A stretch of 64,000 nucleotides of DNA from Streptomyces canus (GTDB lineage: Bacteria; Actinomycetota; Actinomycetes; Streptomycetales; Streptomycetaceae): positions 2,356,001 through 2,420,000 of the forward strand of contig NZ_JAUSWW010000001.1 of NCBI RefSeq assembly GCF_030815415.1, written 5' to 3'. The notes beneath the pieces are model-generated. The model ran no database searches, had not been told where the DNA came from, and was given only the letters and a program-made list of their open reading frames with translations. Numbering within the stretch: the first letter of the stretch is position 1; every line of letters starts with the position of its first letter. The position numbers and the translations under genes were made by a program. Shown in pieces: positions 51,765 through 60,322 of the stretch.

Positions 51765-52567
51765 TGAGGATCACACGCGTGTTGAGTGCCGCGGCGCTCA
51801 TGCTCGGGCTGGCGGTCTCCCCCGCGGCCGCCGACTCGTCGCCCTCCCCCTCGGCCTCCGCCGACGACGCCGCGCCCACCTCGGCCGGTACGTCGTTCCG
51901 TACGGCGACCGAGATCGAGCAGGGGCAGCAGGCCACGGCGAGCGGCTCCACCGGTGACTACCAGTACTGGTCGTTCCCCGCCGACGCCGGACAGCGCCCC
52001 ACCGTGAAGGCGACGGTGAAGCTGCCGAAGACGCATGCCGCGCAGACCTGGCAGGTCGACGTGTACGACGGACTGCGCCGCCGCCAGGCCTGCCAGTACG
52101 GCGCGCAGACCCGCACCGCCGCGGCGGACGCCGCCTCCGTGGAGCTGGCCTGTGTGCTGCGCACGGTCCGCGCCTGGTCGGAGCCGTGGGCGAACGACCC
52201 GCTGCCGGGGACGTACTACATCCGGCTGACGGCCGTCGGCCTCGCCACGGCCGACCTCGGCCAACCGGTCGACACCTCGGTCCGGGCCGACTCCAAGGAC
52301 ATCGGCGGCGCGGCGGCGGTGGACGGCTCACTGGCCGAGCCGCTGGTGCCGGGCATCGCGGTCACGTCCGCGTCCGACGAGGAGACCTCGGAGTCGTCGG
52401 CCGTGCTGTCCGCCATCGAGCCCGAGGACGGCTGGTCCTCGGGCTGGTGGTCCGACCGCTGGGTGTGGACCGTGCTGGGCGGTGTGCTGGCCGCGCTCGC
52501 GGGGGTCGGCGGGTACACCCTGACGCGCGGGGCGGGACGTCCGCGGCAGGTGCCGCCGGGCGCCTGA
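51764..52567 (+). CDS. Membrane-anchored extracellular partner of the VWA protein
   Basis: The 267-aa protein has a signal peptide (MRITRVLSAAALMLGLAVSPAAA), then a Ser/Ala/Asp-rich linker. A beta-sandwich of about 150 residues (QYWSFPADAGQRPTVKATVKLP, WQVDVYDGLRRRQACQYGAQT) has Cys that could pair. A C-terminal helix (VWTVLGGVLAALAGVGGYTL) ends in a short basic tail. No named family is recognised; the middle resembles pre-peptidase C-terminal-like sandwiches. The start overlaps the VWA gene stop by one base, which indicates joint function at the cell surface. A strong hairpin 22 bases after the stop ends the unit. Confidence 0.8.
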   Translation: MRITRVLSAAALMLGLAVSPAAADSSPSPSASADDAAPTSAGTSFRTATEIEQGQQATASGSTGDYQYWSFPADAGQRPTVKATVKLPKTHAAQTWQVDVYDGLRRRQACQYGAQTRTAAADAASVELACVLRTVRAWSEPWANDPLPGTYYIRLTAVGLATADLGQPVDTSVRADSKDIGGAAAVDGSLAEPLVPGIAVTSASDEETSESSAVLSAIEPEDGWSSGWWSDRWVWTVLGGVLAALAGVGGYTLTRGAGRPRQVPPGA

Positions 52568-52588
52568 CGGGACATCAAGAAGTCCTGG

Positions 52589-52623
52589 GAGAAGGCCCGC
52601 TGCTCAGTGCGGCGGGCCTTCTC
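52589..52623. terminator. Bidirectional terminator hairpin
   Basis: GAGAAGGCCCGC (52589-52600) and GCGGGCCTTCTC (52612-52623) form a perfect 12-bp stem with an 11-base loop. It lies between the stops of converging genes at 52567 and 52635, so it can serve both. Confidence 0.8.
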
Positions 52624-52634
52624 GCATGTCTGCC

Positions 52635-53273
52635 TCATGCCTCCCGCAGGGCCTTCGCGAGCGCTCCGTCGCCGGTCACCTCGATACGTCCGTCCCGGAC
52701 CGCGTCGGTCACGCTCACCTCTCCGCGGCTGATCGCCGCGCAGGTCCCGGTGTCCAGGACGAGCCGCGCGTCGGGCTCCCCGGGCGCGGGCCCGTCGCCG
52801 TAGACCGGCCCGTCCTCGGCGCCGACGTTCAGATGGAAGTGCCCTTCCTCCAGCCGGACTTCGACGAGCCCCTCGCCTTCCCCCCGGTCCCGCAGGGCGC
52901 GCAGCATCGGCAGCGCGAACCAGTGCGCCCGCACCGCGTCCGTCGGCCGCAGCTCTCCGAGTTCCGCCTCGCCCCACGCGCCCAGCGCCTGCAGTACGGG
53001 CAGCAACTCCCGTCCCCGGGACGTGAGTTCGTAGACGTTCGCCGCGCCGGGCGGCGGCAGCCTGCGCCGGGTGGCCAGTCCGTCGCGCTCCATGTCCTTC
53101 AGCCGCGAGGCGAGTACGTCCGTGCTGACGCCCGGCAGATCCGCGTGCAGGTCCGAGTAGCGGCGCGGGCCTGCGAGCAGCTCGCGGACGATCAGCAGGG
53201 TCCAGCGGTCGCCGACGGTGTCGAGCGCACGCGCGGCGGAGCAGTACTGGTCGTAGCTTCGGCGAGGTGACAT
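52635..53273 (-). CDS. HxlR-type regulator with C-terminal SCP2-like domain
   Basis: The 212-aa protein joins an HxlR winged helix (residues 1-95: CSAARALDTVGDRWTLLIVREL, GVSTDVLASRLKDMERDGL, YELTSRGRELLPVLQALGAW) to a C-terminal SCP2-like lipid-binding domain (DARLVLDTGTCAAISRGEVSVTDAVRDGRIEVTGDG). The second domain probably binds a hydrophobic effector. ATG at 53273 follows TAGACT (minus strand, 53286-53281) by 7 bases, giving a leaderless transcript. The -35 TTGGAA (53308-53303) is 16 bases further. Two palindromes overlap this promoter. It is divergent from the aminotransferase gene, the likely target. Confidence 0.88.
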   Translation of the reverse strand: MSPRRSYDQYCSAARALDTVGDRWTLLIVRELLAGPRRYSDLHADLPGVSTDVLASRLKDMERDGLATRRRLPPPGAANVYELTSRGRELLPVLQALGAWGEAELGELRPTDAVRAHWFALPMLRALRDRGEGEGLVEVRLEEGHFHLNVGAEDGPVYGDGPAPGEPDARLVLDTGTCAAISRGEVSVTDAVRDGRIEVTGDGALAKALREA

Positions 53274-53280
53274 GCGACGC

Positions 53281-53330
53281 AGTCTAGACAAGTCGTTGGA
53301 CTTTCCAAGCGGCTACTTGGTAAAACCAAG
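53281..53330. promoter_or_regulatory. Paired palindromes overlapping the HxlR-SCP2 promoter
   Basis: TTGGA-CTT-TCCAA (53296-53308) and CTTGGT-AAA-ACCAAG (53316-53330) are perfect inverted repeats whose centres are 21 bases apart, two turns of the helix. The first contains the -35 hexamer of the HxlR-SCP2 promoter. They are very good candidates for its own operator and for control of the divergent aminotransferase gene. Confidence 0.65.
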
Positions 53331-53360
53331 CAACACCAGAAACCGGAGAGGCAGCAGCGC

Positions 53361-54569
53361 ATGGAGTTCCGGCAGTCCAGCAAGCTCAGCGAGGTCTGTT
53401 ACGAGATCCGCGGCCCGGTGATCGAGCACGCCAACGCGCTGGAGGAGGCAGGGCACAGCGTGCTGCGCCTCAACACCGGCAACCCGGCGCTCTTCGGTTT
53501 CGAGGCGCCGGAGGAGATCGTCCAGGACATGATCCGGATGCTCCCGCAGGCGCACGGCTACACGGACTCCAAGGGCGTCCTCTCCGCCCGCCGGGCGGTC
53601 GCGCAGCGCTACCAGTCCCTGAGCCTGGAGATCGACGTCGACGACGTCTTCCTCGGCAACGGCGTCTCCGAGCTGATCTCGATGGCCGTCCAGGCGCTCA
53701 TCGAGGACGGCGACCAAGTCCTCATCCCCGCCCCGGACTTCCCGCTCTGGACGGCGGTCACCACCCTCGCCGGCGGCAAGGCGGTCCACTATCTGTGCGA
53801 CGAACAGGCCGACTGGTACCCCGACCTGGCCGACATGGAGTCGAAGATCACGGACCGCACCCGGGCCGTCGTGATCATCAACCCCAACAACCCCACGGGC
53901 TCGGTCTATCCGAAGGAGATCGTCGAGGGCATCCTCGACCTCGCCCGCCGGCACGGCCTGATGGTCTTCGCCGACGAGATCTACGACCAGATCCTCTACG
54001 ACGACGCCGTGCACCACTCGGCCGCAGCGCTCGCCCCGGACCTGGTCGTGCTGACCTTCTGCGGTCTGTCCAAGACGTACCGCGTGGCCGGCTTCCGCTC
54101 GGGCTGGCTGGTGATCACGGGCCCCAAGCAGCACGCCAAGGACTATCTGGAGGGCCTGACCATGCTGGCCTCCATGCGGCTGTGCGCCAACGCCCCCGCC
54201 CAGTACGCCATCCAGGCCGCGCTCGGCGGCCGCCAGTCCATCCGCGAGCTGACCGTGCCGGGCGGCCGGCTGTACGAACAGCGCAACGTGGCCTGGGAGA
54301 AGCTCAACGAGATCCCCGGGGTGTCGTGTGTGAAGCCGAAGGGCTCGCTGTACGCGTTCCCGCGGCTCGACCCCAAGGTGTACAAGATCCACGACGACGA
54401 GAAGTTCGTCCTGGACCTGCTGCTGCGGGAGAAGATCCAGGTCGTCCAGGGCACCGGCTTCAACTGGCCCACCCCCGACCACTTCCGCATCCTGACGCTC
54501 CCTCACGCCGACGACCTGGAGGCGGCGATCGGGCGGATCGGGCGGTTCCTGAGCGGCTACCGGCAGTAG
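53361..54569 (+). CDS. alaA: AlaA-type pyridoxal phosphate aminotransferase (class I/II)
   Basis: The 402-aa protein is a fold-type I aminotransferase close to E. coli AlaA (glutamate-pyruvate transaminase). It has the N-terminal LRLNTGNPALFGFE, the cofactor-stacking region LGNGVSELISMAVQALI, INPNNPTG, the Asp in VFADEIYDQILYD, and the Schiff-base Lys in GLSKTYRVAGFRSGW. The final Arg is in FRILTLPHADDL. Reaction: pyruvate plus glutamate to alanine plus 2-oxoglutarate, by family. ATG at 53361 lies about 12 bases after a CCGGAGAGG site. It is divergent from the HxlR-SCP2 gene. Confidence 0.92.
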   Translation: MEFRQSSKLSEVCYEIRGPVIEHANALEEAGHSVLRLNTGNPALFGFEAPEEIVQDMIRMLPQAHGYTDSKGVLSARRAVAQRYQSLSLEIDVDDVFLGNGVSELISMAVQALIEDGDQVLIPAPDFPLWTAVTTLAGGKAVHYLCDEQADWYPDLADMESKITDRTRAVVIINPNNPTGSVYPKEIVEGILDLARRHGLMVFADEIYDQILYDDAVHHSAAALAPDLVVLTFCGLSKTYRVAGFRSGWLVITGPKQHAKDYLEGLTMLASMRLCANAPAQYAIQAALGGRQSIRELTVPGGRLYEQRNVAWEKLNEIPGVSCVKPKGSLYAFPRLDPKVYKIHDDEKFVLDLLLREKIQVVQGTGFNWPTPDHFRILTLPHADDLEAAIGRIGRFLSGYRQ

Positions 54570-54635
54570 GGAATGCCGGACATCCGCTTCCTGTTGATCG
54601 GCTCCATACGGGACCGACGACTGAGGGGAAGCGGG

Positions 54636-55790
54636 ATGTCGTACGACGTGCAGGGCACCGTGGCCGACGGCTTCGAGGGCGTGCGCGAGGAGTTCGCCGC
54701 CTTCGTCGCCGAGGAGGCGCACGACCCGGGCGCACAGCTGGCGGCGTACGTGGACGGCCGGCAGGTGGTCGACCTGTGGGCCGGGGAGGACATCAGCGGC
54801 TCCTCGCTGACCAGCCTGTACTCCATCACCAAGGGTGCCGCGCATCTGGTCGTGGCGCTGCTGGTGCAGGAGGGCGTCCTCGACCTGGACCGTGAAGTGG
54901 CCGCCTACTGGCCCGAGTTCGCCGCCGAGGGCAAGGACCGACTCACGTTGCGGGAGCTGTTGGAGCACCGATCGGGCGTGGTCGGCGTAGACGGCGGTTT
55001 CACCACGCAGGAGTTGGCCGACGACCGGCTGATCGCCGCGCGGCTGGCCGGACAGAAGCCGCTGTGGGAGCCGGGGGCGGCGTACGGCTACCACGCCTTC
55101 GTCATCGGCGCGCTCACCGGAGAGGTGGTGCGGCGGGTCACCGGGCGGTCGGTCAGGGAACTGTACGAGGACCGCATCCGGGCGCCGTACGGGATCGACT
55201 TCCACCTCGGCCTGCCCGAGGAGTTGGAGCCACGGTGGCGGGAGGTGCTGCCGCTGGAACCCACAGCGGAGCAGCTCGCGGCGCTGCGGGAGCGGGTGGC
55301 CGAGCCCGACAGCATCCCGGGCATCGCCATGAACGCGAACGCGCCCGAGCGGACCGACATCGTGGCCTTCGGCAACACCCGCGCCGTGCGGGTGCTCGGT
55401 CCGGCCTCCTCGGGCGGGGTGGGCAACGCGCGCGGGGTGGCCCGGATGTACGCCGCCGCGATCGGCACGGTGGACGGGCGGCCGCCGCTGCTCACCCGGG
55501 AGACGGTCGCCGCGTTCGGGGGCCGGCGGACACCGGGGACGGATCTGGTGACCGGGCAGTCGGGTCACTTCGGGCTCGGGTTCGAGTATCTGACCAGGCG
55601 ATACCCGTTCCTCGGGGAGAACACGATCGGGCACAGCGGCGCGACGGGCTCGCTCGGCTTCGCCGACCCGGCGAGCGGGGTGGCGTACGCCTACACGCGG
55701 CGCCGTTTCGCGTTCCCGTCCGGCGAGGGCGCCTCCCCCGAGAACGGCCGTCTGGCCGAGTCCGTCGTGCGGGCCGCCCGCGCCGCATGA
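54636..55790 (+). CDS. Serine beta-lactamase-fold hydrolase (EstB/class C-like esterase)
   Basis: The 384-aa protein belongs to the beta-lactamase superfamily (family VIII esterase type). The nucleophile motif is SITKG (S-x-x-K), and the Tyr motif is YGYHAFVIG, matching the YxH variant of esterases rather than the YxN of penicillin-binding proteins. HSGATGS takes the place of KTG. There is no signal peptide, so it acts inside the cell, probably as an esterase or amidase. ATG at 54636 follows GAGGGGAAG by about 6 bases. An upstream frame adds 21 residues without support. It lies 66 bases after the aminotransferase and may be in the same unit. Confidence 0.88.
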   Translation: MSYDVQGTVADGFEGVREEFAAFVAEEAHDPGAQLAAYVDGRQVVDLWAGEDISGSSLTSLYSITKGAAHLVVALLVQEGVLDLDREVAAYWPEFAAEGKDRLTLRELLEHRSGVVGVDGGFTTQELADDRLIAARLAGQKPLWEPGAAYGYHAFVIGALTGEVVRRVTGRSVRELYEDRIRAPYGIDFHLGLPEELEPRWREVLPLEPTAEQLAALRERVAEPDSIPGIAMNANAPERTDIVAFGNTRAVRVLGPASSGGVGNARGVARMYAAAIGTVDGRPPLLTRETVAAFGGRRTPGTDLVTGQSGHFGLGFEYLTRRYPFLGENTIGHSGATGSLGFADPASGVAYAYTRRRFAFPSGEGASPENGRLAESVVRAARAA

Positions 55791-55822
55791 CACCGTGTTG
55801 ACAGGCATGGCAGGAGGACGGC

Positions 55823-56434
55823 GTGGGTGACCTGTTTCTCGTCCGGCACGGTGAGACCGAGTGGTCGCGGTCCGGACGGCACACCGGATGGACGGACGTG
55901 CCACTGACCGAGCACGGGCGGGCGGAAGCACGCGGCCTGGTGCCGCTGATCCGCTCGCACCGCATCGGCGCGGCCTTCGTCAGTCCCCTCCAGCGGGCCC
56001 GCGAGACGGCCCAGCTCATCGGGGTGCCCGACGCCCGGGTCGACGTGGACCTGCGGGAGTGGGACTACGGCGGCTACGAGGGGATCACCACCGTCGAGAT
56101 CCAGCGCACCCGGCCGGACTGGTTCCTGTTCACGGACGGGGTCGCACCGGGGCCCCCGGACCGTCCCGGGGAGACGCCGGAACAGGTCGGCGAGCGGGCC
56201 GACCGGGTCCTGGCCAAGGTGGACGCGGCCCTCGCCAACACCGAGGGCGTGGTCCTGCTGGTCGCCCACGGGCACTTCCTGCGGGTGCTCACGGCGCGCC
56301 GGCTCGGGTTGCCGGCGGCGCGGGGGGCGCTGTTCCAGCTGGCGACGGGGACGGTCTGCCGACTGGGCACGGAGCATGGGCGGCCGGTGGTGGCGGGGTG
56401 GAATGTCAGACCCGATGTCAGACCCCCGTCGTAG
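55823..56434 (+). CDS. Histidine phosphatase (phosphoglycerate mutase-like)
   Basis: The 203-aa protein carries the phosphohistidine motif LVRHGETEWS, the Arg segment SPLQRARETAQL, and the second catalytic His in LLVAHGHFLRVL. It is a branch-1 histidine phosphatase, probably acting on a sugar or nucleotide phosphate. Start is GTG at 55823, preceded by AGGAGG at a normal distance. It sits 33 bases after the beta-lactamase-fold gene on the same strand, so transcription may be shared. The substrate is unknown. Confidence 0.9.
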   Translation: MGDLFLVRHGETEWSRSGRHTGWTDVPLTEHGRAEARGLVPLIRSHRIGAAFVSPLQRARETAQLIGVPDARVDVDLREWDYGGYEGITTVEIQRTRPDWFLFTDGVAPGPPDRPGETPEQVGERADRVLAKVDAALANTEGVVLLVAHGHFLRVLTARRLGLPAARGALFQLATGTVCRLGTEHGRPVVAGWNVRPDVRPPS

Positions 56435-56505
56435 TCCTTCGAGTGGGTTGATCGCCGCACGGCGACCGCCTTTTCTACCGGCCTGCCGACGGGGAGGAGC
56501 ACGCC

Positions 56506-57138
56506 GTGACACGACCGCCGACCGCCGCACAGCGGCGTGTCATCGACAGCGCCGATCCCGTCACCGGACGGCTCAGGGGTACCGAGGCGCAGCTCGCGGC
56601 CCTGGTGAAGCACGGGCTCGCGTTCCGGCACCCCCGGCCGCCGCACGACCACTTCCTGACACCGGCCGGACACCGGATCCGGGAAGCCGAACCGGCGGCG
56701 CCCCCACCCGAGACCGAGGCGCCCTCGGCCGCCGGGGTGTTCGCCGCGCGCATCGGCGGCGAGGAGGATCCGCCGGCCGCCGGTGCCGCACGGGTGCGCG
56801 AGGTGCACAGCGCCTGGCAGGGGCTGTTGGAGCTGCGCCGGATGACGAACCCGGACGGGGCCACGAACCGGCCCTGCGGCTGGGAGCGCACGCATCTGGT
56901 GCAGGCCGCCGCGCTCGCCCTGGAGGCGGCCGGGCACCGTCCGGCGACCGGAGAAGGCGCCGAGGGATACCGGGTGCGGGTGACGCCGCAGCCCGAGGCC
57001 GTCGCCGTGCGCGAGCCGGACGCAGCCGCGCTCAGGGCCTGCGCGGCCACCCTGGAGGGGGCGGGCTGGCAGGTCGGCGAGTACACCGAGCCGCGGACCA
57101 GAGCCCGGTACCTGCTGGCCTCCCCGCGCCGGGTGTAG
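56506..57138 (+). CDS. Hypothetical protein of streptomycete type
   Basis: The 210-aa soluble protein has an Ala/Pro/Glu-rich middle part (AAPPPETEAPSAAGVFAAR). Its ends look like small alpha/beta domains: AQRRVIDSADPVTGRLRGTEAQLAAL at the N-terminus and AALRACAATLEGAGWQVGEYTE near the C-terminus. The central HSAWQGLLELRRMTN and WERTHLVQAAALALEAAGHRP are probably helical. I do not recognise a family. GTG at 56506 follows GGGGAGGAG by about 7 bases. Codon bias supports coding. It ends before a stretch that holds a broken transporter gene. Confidence 0.65.
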   Translation: MTRPPTAAQRRVIDSADPVTGRLRGTEAQLAALVKHGLAFRHPRPPHDHFLTPAGHRIREAEPAAPPPETEAPSAAGVFAARIGGEEDPPAAGAARVREVHSAWQGLLELRRMTNPDGATNRPCGWERTHLVQAAALALEAAGHRPATGEGAEGYRVRVTPQPEAVAVREPDAAALRACAATLEGAGWQVGEYTEPRTRARYLLASPRRV

Positions 57139-57258
57139 GGCACCGCCAGGAGCGGCGGCCGGTCCCGGACCCGTGGGGGTGCTTCAGGGAACCGGCGTCC
57201 GCTCCGGGTCCGTTCGGGCTCCGGGCGGCACGATCACCGCGCTCTCCGGCTCCTCCCC

Positions 57259-57405
57259 CGCTACCAGGGGTGGCCCACGGCCGTACCGCCATCGGCCCTG
57301 GCGGGCGGGGTCGCGGCCACCCTCCTGATCGGCGGCCTGGCGGGCCTGCACCCGGCGATCCGGGCGGCACGGCTGTCGCCGACGGAGGCACTGGCCACAC
57401 CGTAG
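57259..57405 (+). pseudogene. 3' remnant of an FtsX-like ABC transporter permease
   Basis: A frame ending in TAG at 57403-57405 reads GWPTAVPPSALAGGVAATLL, then IGGLAGLHPAIRAARLSPTE and ALATP. That is the standard C-terminal end of MacB/FtsX-type permeases (last helix, then PAIRAARLSPTEAL). Upstream of about 57259 the frame loses similarity, and no start or other permease domain exists. Only the last 48 codons remain. The bases 57139-57258 hold nothing else I can support. It is a decayed copy, probably left by deletion of an efflux operon. Confidence 0.7.
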
Positions 57406-57412
57406 GGAAGGC

Positions 57413-57814
57413 CTAGGCGTCGACCAGCTCCGGCTGGTGCTCGGTGTCGTAGGCGGCCCTCGACTCGGCGATGTAGACCCTGTTGCGCTCGGCCCAGTCG
57501 GTCAGGCGTTGCAGGGTCTCGTGCAACTCCCGTGCCGCCGTGGTGAGTTCGTACTCGACCTTGGGCGGGACCGTCGGATACACGGTACGGGTCACGAGTC
57601 CGTCGCGCTCCAGGTTGCGCAGCGTCAGGGTCAGCATGCGGCGGCTGATGCCCTCGATGCTGCGCTCCAACTCGGTGAAACGGATGGGTCCGTGGGCGGC
57701 GGCCACCAGGATCTGGACGCTCCATTTGCCGGAGACCCTGTCAAGAACTTCGCGGACGGGGCAGGCGTGCGCGTTCACTGCCTGGACGGTAACACCGGTG
57801 TTCCTCTGGGACAT
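57413..57814 (-). CDS. HxlR-family transcriptional regulator
   Basis: The 133-aa protein is a typical HxlR regulator: CPVREVLDRVSGKWSVQILVAAA with the conserved Cys near the N-terminus, RRMLTLTLRNLERDGLVTRTVYPTVPPKVEYELT as recognition helix and wing, and an acidic tail. The N-terminal Cys18 may act as a redox or electrophile sensor, as in YodB/HypR. It is divergent from a DHA2-type efflux gene with 91 bases between, the classic layout for a regulator of its own exporter. Confidence 0.9.
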   Translation of the reverse strand: MSQRNTGVTVQAVNAHACPVREVLDRVSGKWSVQILVAAAHGPIRFTELERSIEGISRRMLTLTLRNLERDGLVTRTVYPTVPPKVEYELTTAARELHETLQRLTDWAERNRVYIAESRAAYDTEHQPELVDA

Positions 57815-57905
57815 CGGACTGCCTCCTTACGGCCGGCCTCCATGGTCACCCACGATGAACCCCGTTACAAGTCGTGCACCAAGGAAGACCGGAGGCAACG
57901 CCGCC

Positions 57906-59348
57906 ATGACGGCCATCATCGAGTCCCGTAGCCGGACACCGCACCGAACACAGCGAACGTACTCCCGCTGGGCCTCCCTTGTCGTCCTGTGCGCGGGGAC
58001 GCTGATGACGGTCCTGGACGGCAACATCGTCACGGTCGCCATGCCGGCCATCCAGAGCGACCTCGGCTTCTCGGCCTCGGGCCTGGCGTGGGTCGTCAAC
58101 GCCTATCTCATCGCCTTCGGCGGGCTGTTGCTGCTCGCCGGTCGGCTCGGCGATCTCGTGGGCCGCAAGCGGATGTTCACCGCGGGGCTCGCCGTGTTCA
58201 CCGCGGCGTCCGTGCTGTGCGGGGTGGCGACCGGCCAGGGTGTGCTGATCGCGGCCCGTGCCCTGCAGGGCGTGGGCGGGGCGATGACCTCGGCCGTGGT
58301 CCTCGGCATGCTGGTCGCCCTGTTCCCCGACCCGCGCGAACAGGCCCGTGCCATCGCGGTGTTCAGCGCCGTCGGCGCCGGGGGCGCTTCCCTCGGCACG
58401 TTCCTGGGCGGGGCGCTGACCGAGGTCCTGAACTGGCACTGGATCTTCCTCATCAACCTCCCCATCGGCATCGTCGCCCTGCTGGCGGCGTCCCGTGTCC
58501 TGGCCCCGGACAGCGGGGAGGGACTCGGCAGGGGCGCCGACTATCCCGGCGCGACGCTGGTCACGGGCGCCCTGATGCTCACGGTCTACGTCATCGTCGG
58601 CGCCGGTGACCGCGATCTGACCGTCACGCTCCTGCTGGCCGCTCTCGCCGTCGCGCTCTTCGTGGCGTTCACCGTCCGCCAGGCGCGGACCGCCCGTCCG
58701 CTGCTGCGGCTGCGGCTGTTCCGCTCCCGGGTGCTGAGCGGTGCGAACGCCGTGCAGATCCTGATGATCGCCACCATGTACGGCTTCCAGTTCATCGCCG
58801 CGCTCTATCTCCAACGCGTCCTGGGCTATGGCGAGTTGGCCACCGGCACGGCGTTCCTGCCGGCGCCGGTAGTGATCGGGGCGCTGATGCTCGGCCTGTC
58901 GGCGCGGACCATCGGGCGGTTCGGCGCGTACCGGGTGCTGCTCGCCGGGCTCGTCCTCATCGTCGCCGGCATGGCCCTGCTGAGCCGGGCACCCGTCGAC
59001 GGCCGTTACGTCACCGACGTACTCCCGTCGCTGCTCCTGCTCGGCGCCGGGTTCGCCGCGGCGATGCCCGCGCTGACCGGGCTGGCCATGTCGGGGGCGC
59101 GGGAGGAGGACGCGGGGCTGGCGTCCGGACTGTTCAACACCACGCAGGTGGTGGGTGGTTCGCTGGGGCTGGCGGTGCTGTCGGTACTGGCGGCGAGCCG
59201 GACGGAGGGGCTGGTCGACGGCGGTGCGGGGCGCCTCGCGGCGATGGCCGAGGGGTATCAGCTGGCCTTCGGGGTGGGGACCGGGATCGCGGTGGTGGCG
59301 TTGGGGCTGGCGGCGGGAATACTGCGCACTCCGTCGCAGGAGCGGTGA
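57906..59348 (+). CDS. DHA2-family MFS drug efflux transporter
   Basis: The 480-aa protein has fourteen predicted membrane helices. It shows the DHA2 motifs: ASLVVLCAGTLMTVLDGNIVTVAMPAI in helix 1 (LD-x-x-x-V-x-x-A-x-P), the loop 2-3 motif GRLGDLVGRKRMF, and the helix 5 motif GAGGASLGTFLGGALTEVLNWHW. It should export a toxic compound in exchange for protons; the substrate is unknown. ATG at 57906 has GGAGG 10 bases upstream; the long frame before it is not supported. The HxlR regulator gene is divergent. A very strong hairpin lies 76 bases after the stop. Confidence 0.93.
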   Translation: MTAIIESRSRTPHRTQRTYSRWASLVVLCAGTLMTVLDGNIVTVAMPAIQSDLGFSASGLAWVVNAYLIAFGGLLLLAGRLGDLVGRKRMFTAGLAVFTAASVLCGVATGQGVLIAARALQGVGGAMTSAVVLGMLVALFPDPREQARAIAVFSAVGAGGASLGTFLGGALTEVLNWHWIFLINLPIGIVALLAASRVLAPDSGEGLGRGADYPGATLVTGALMLTVYVIVGAGDRDLTVTLLLAALAVALFVAFTVRQARTARPLLRLRLFRSRVLSGANAVQILMIATMYGFQFIAALYLQRVLGYGELATGTAFLPAPVVIGALMLGLSARTIGRFGAYRVLLAGLVLIVAGMALLSRAPVDGRYVTDVLPSLLLLGAGFAAAMPALTGLAMSGAREEDAGLASGLFNTTQVVGGSLGLAVLSVLAASRTEGLVDGGAGRLAAMAEGYQLAFGVGTGIAVVALGLAAGILRTPSQER

Positions 59349-59423
59349 CATATCCGCAGGCCGGGTAAGGGCTGGGCGCGCCCAGGCGGCGGTGGCCGCG
59401 CATGAATACAGCCCCGCGCCCCT

Positions 59424-59464
59424 GGCGAAGCGGCGGCGGGCCAAGTGCCCGCCGCCGCTTCGCC
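59424..59464. terminator. Bidirectional terminator with perfect 18-bp stem
   Basis: Positions 59424-59441 and 59447-59464 are exact reverse complements (the left arm begins GGCGAAGCGGCGG) with a CAAGT loop. The hairpin is between the converging MFS and NmrA-type genes, 4 bases from the latter's stop. It should end transcription from both sides. Confidence 0.9.
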
Positions 59465-59467
59465 CTG

Positions 59468-60322
59468 TCACCGTGCGGCGAACGCCTGCCGGTGGTCCTC
59501 GGCCCACTCCCGGTACGTACGGGCCGACCGCCCCAGCACCTCCGGCACATCGTCCGTGACGACCGCGTTGCCTCCCCCGCGCACGAAGGCCGTACCCGCC
59601 AGGATGCCCGCGGACTGCGCCTCGTCGAAGCCCCACGCGGTGAGCAGGTGGTCGCGGGTCTCCTCCGGCGAGAGATCCCGGGTCGCGACCGGCCGGCCGA
59701 GGACCGAGGCGAGTACCGCGGCCTGCTCGGGGACGCTGATCGCCTCGGGGCCGGTCAGGGTGTACGTCCGCCCCGCGTGCCCGCCGTCGACGAGGACCCG
59801 GGCCGCGACCTCGGACACGTCTCGCGGATCGATCACCCCGGACAGTCCGTCACCGGTCATGTTCGGCACCGGCTCGCCCTGCCCGACGGCCTGCGCCCAG
59901 CTCAGCGTGTTGGAGGCGAAGGACGAGGGGCGCAGGATCGTCCACTCGGCGCCGCTGTCCCGCACCGCCTGCTCCCCGGGCACATGCCACTCGCCGGACG
60001 GACCGACCTCGGGATCGCCCGTCCCGATCGCGGAGAGCTTCACCAGCCGGTGGACGCCCGCCGCGGCCGCGGCCGCCACCAGCGCCTGGTCGTGCCGCGA
60101 GCCCGGACCGGGGGCGCCCAGCAGGAGCGCGGCCGTCACCCCCGCCGTCGCACCCTCCAGGGAGCCGGGGTCGAGGTAGTCCCCGCGCACCACCTCCACC
60201 CCCGGCGGCACCTGGGCCTTCGCCGGGTCGCGGGTCAGGGCGCGGACCTTCTCGCCGCGCGCCGCGAGCTGTCGTACGAGTTCACTGCCGATGGTGCCCG
60301 TGGCACCGGTAACGAGGATCAT
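59468..60322 (-). CDS. NmrA/SDR-type NAD(P)-binding oxidoreductase (quinone reductase 2-like)
   Basis: The 284-aa protein is an atypical SDR with nucleotide motif VTGATGTIGSELVRQL at the very N-terminus, followed by VKLSAIGTGDPE and the substrate-side WTILRPSSFASNTL. It lacks the YxxxK pair, as do NmrA and QOR2 proteins, so it may be a quinone reductase or a redox sensor. ATG at 60322 begins the first strand. It is divergent from an AraC-type regulator gene 94 bases away, which may control it. Convergent with the MFS gene across a strong terminator. Confidence 0.9.
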   Translation of the reverse strand: MILVTGATGTIGSELVRQLAARGEKVRALTRDPAKAQVPPGVEVVRGDYLDPGSLEGATAGVTAALLLGAPGPGSRHDQALVAAAAAAGVHRLVKLSAIGTGDPEVGPSGEWHVPGEQAVRDSGAEWTILRPSSFASNTLSWAQAVGQGEPVPNMTGDGLSGVIDPRDVSEVAARVLVDGGHAGRTYTLTGPEAISVPEQAAVLASVLGRPVATRDLSPEETRDHLLTAWGFDEAQSAGILAGTAFVRGGGNAVVTDDVPEVLGRSARTYREWAEDHRQAFAAR

